Assembly (NCBI GenBank): GCA_044221315.1
Contig: JBGAPK010000005.1
Span: 136,463-200,462 of the forward strand
Reading direction: 5' to 3'
Source: JAFEBO01 sp044221315
Lineage (GTDB): Bacteria; Planctomycetota; Phycisphaerae; Phycisphaerales; UBA1924
DNA: 64,000 bases
Shown here: piece by piece, positions 61,600 through 64,000 of the stretch
Numbering within the stretch: the first letter of the stretch is position 1
Layout of the letters: each line of letters opens with the position of its first letter
Program-made: the position numbers and the translations under genes
Notes under the pieces: generated by a model
The model's input: only the letters and a program-made list of their open reading frames with translations
What the model was told of the DNA's origin: nothing
Database searches by the model: none

Positions 61600-64000
<2,401 letters not shown>

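Overview
The window looks like chromosome of a planctomycete, most likely of the Phycisphaerae. It has high GC content. Several secreted proteins end in a dockerin-like double repeat (GDLNGDG.VDD.DF..FV..YN..) finishing in Cys-Pro. Large Ser/Thr kinases carry TPR tails, one beside a TIGR02999-type ECF sigma factor. The 23S rRNA gene has no 16S upstream. The lineage is inferred from these traits; no 16S is present to prove it.

Layout. 1-1.9 kb: start of a prepilin gene leaving the window, then an ECF sigma/anti-sigma pair ended by a clear hairpin terminator. 1.9-11.5 kb: a minus-strand block with a coiled-coil, Wzz-like membrane protein and four tandem paralogous S8 (subtilisin-like) secreted proteases with dockerin-like tails. 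11.7-14.3 kb: tpiA and pckA, convergent. 14.5-20 kb: EamA transporter, uridine-kinase-like P-loop kinase, TPR Ser/Thr kinase and methyltransferase, all on the minus strand. 20.2-22.2 kb: dnaK with terminator. 22.2-32.2 kb: mixed housekeeping genes (ankyrin-like Tat protein, comB, SppA/NfeD-like protease, rdgB, PfkB kinase, rpiA, beta-lactamase-fold hydrolase, ALDH7, fatty acid desaturase). 32.2-35.5 kb: a sigma factor and Ser/Thr kinase pair. 35.7-39 kb: a 1108-residue repetitive beta-helix-like protein with the same dockerin-like tail as the proteases. 39.1-46.5 kb: small genes including GNAT, an aspartyl/PDZ protein, a TetR regulator with two visible operators, PfkB, glutamine amidotransferase and a DNA glycosylase. 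46.6-50.6 kb: a GGDEF gene followed by two tandem paralogous secreted proteins with VPAP-type C-terminal sorting signals; a remnant of the GGDEF 3' end lies between them and records the duplication. 50.6-54.4 kb: thioredoxin-like protein, rpoN and recR. 54.4-61 kb: a phosphatase, then a type IV pilus cluster (pilM and two downstream genes). 61.6-64 kb: 23S rRNA, cut by the window end.

Two pilus genes after pilM (about 58.35-61.0 kb) are broken by many frame switches, although the peptide fragments still look protein-like and the genes keep an ATGA junction and a sensible stop. All other protein genes read cleanly, so uncorrected indels next to the rRNA repeat are as likely as real decay.

No phage, IS element, CRISPR array or tRNA gene was seen. 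The most distinctive content is the secretome: the protease array, the beta-helix proteins, and two C-terminal targeting schemes (dockerin-like CP tail and VPAP-CTERM-like tail) used by related protein types.
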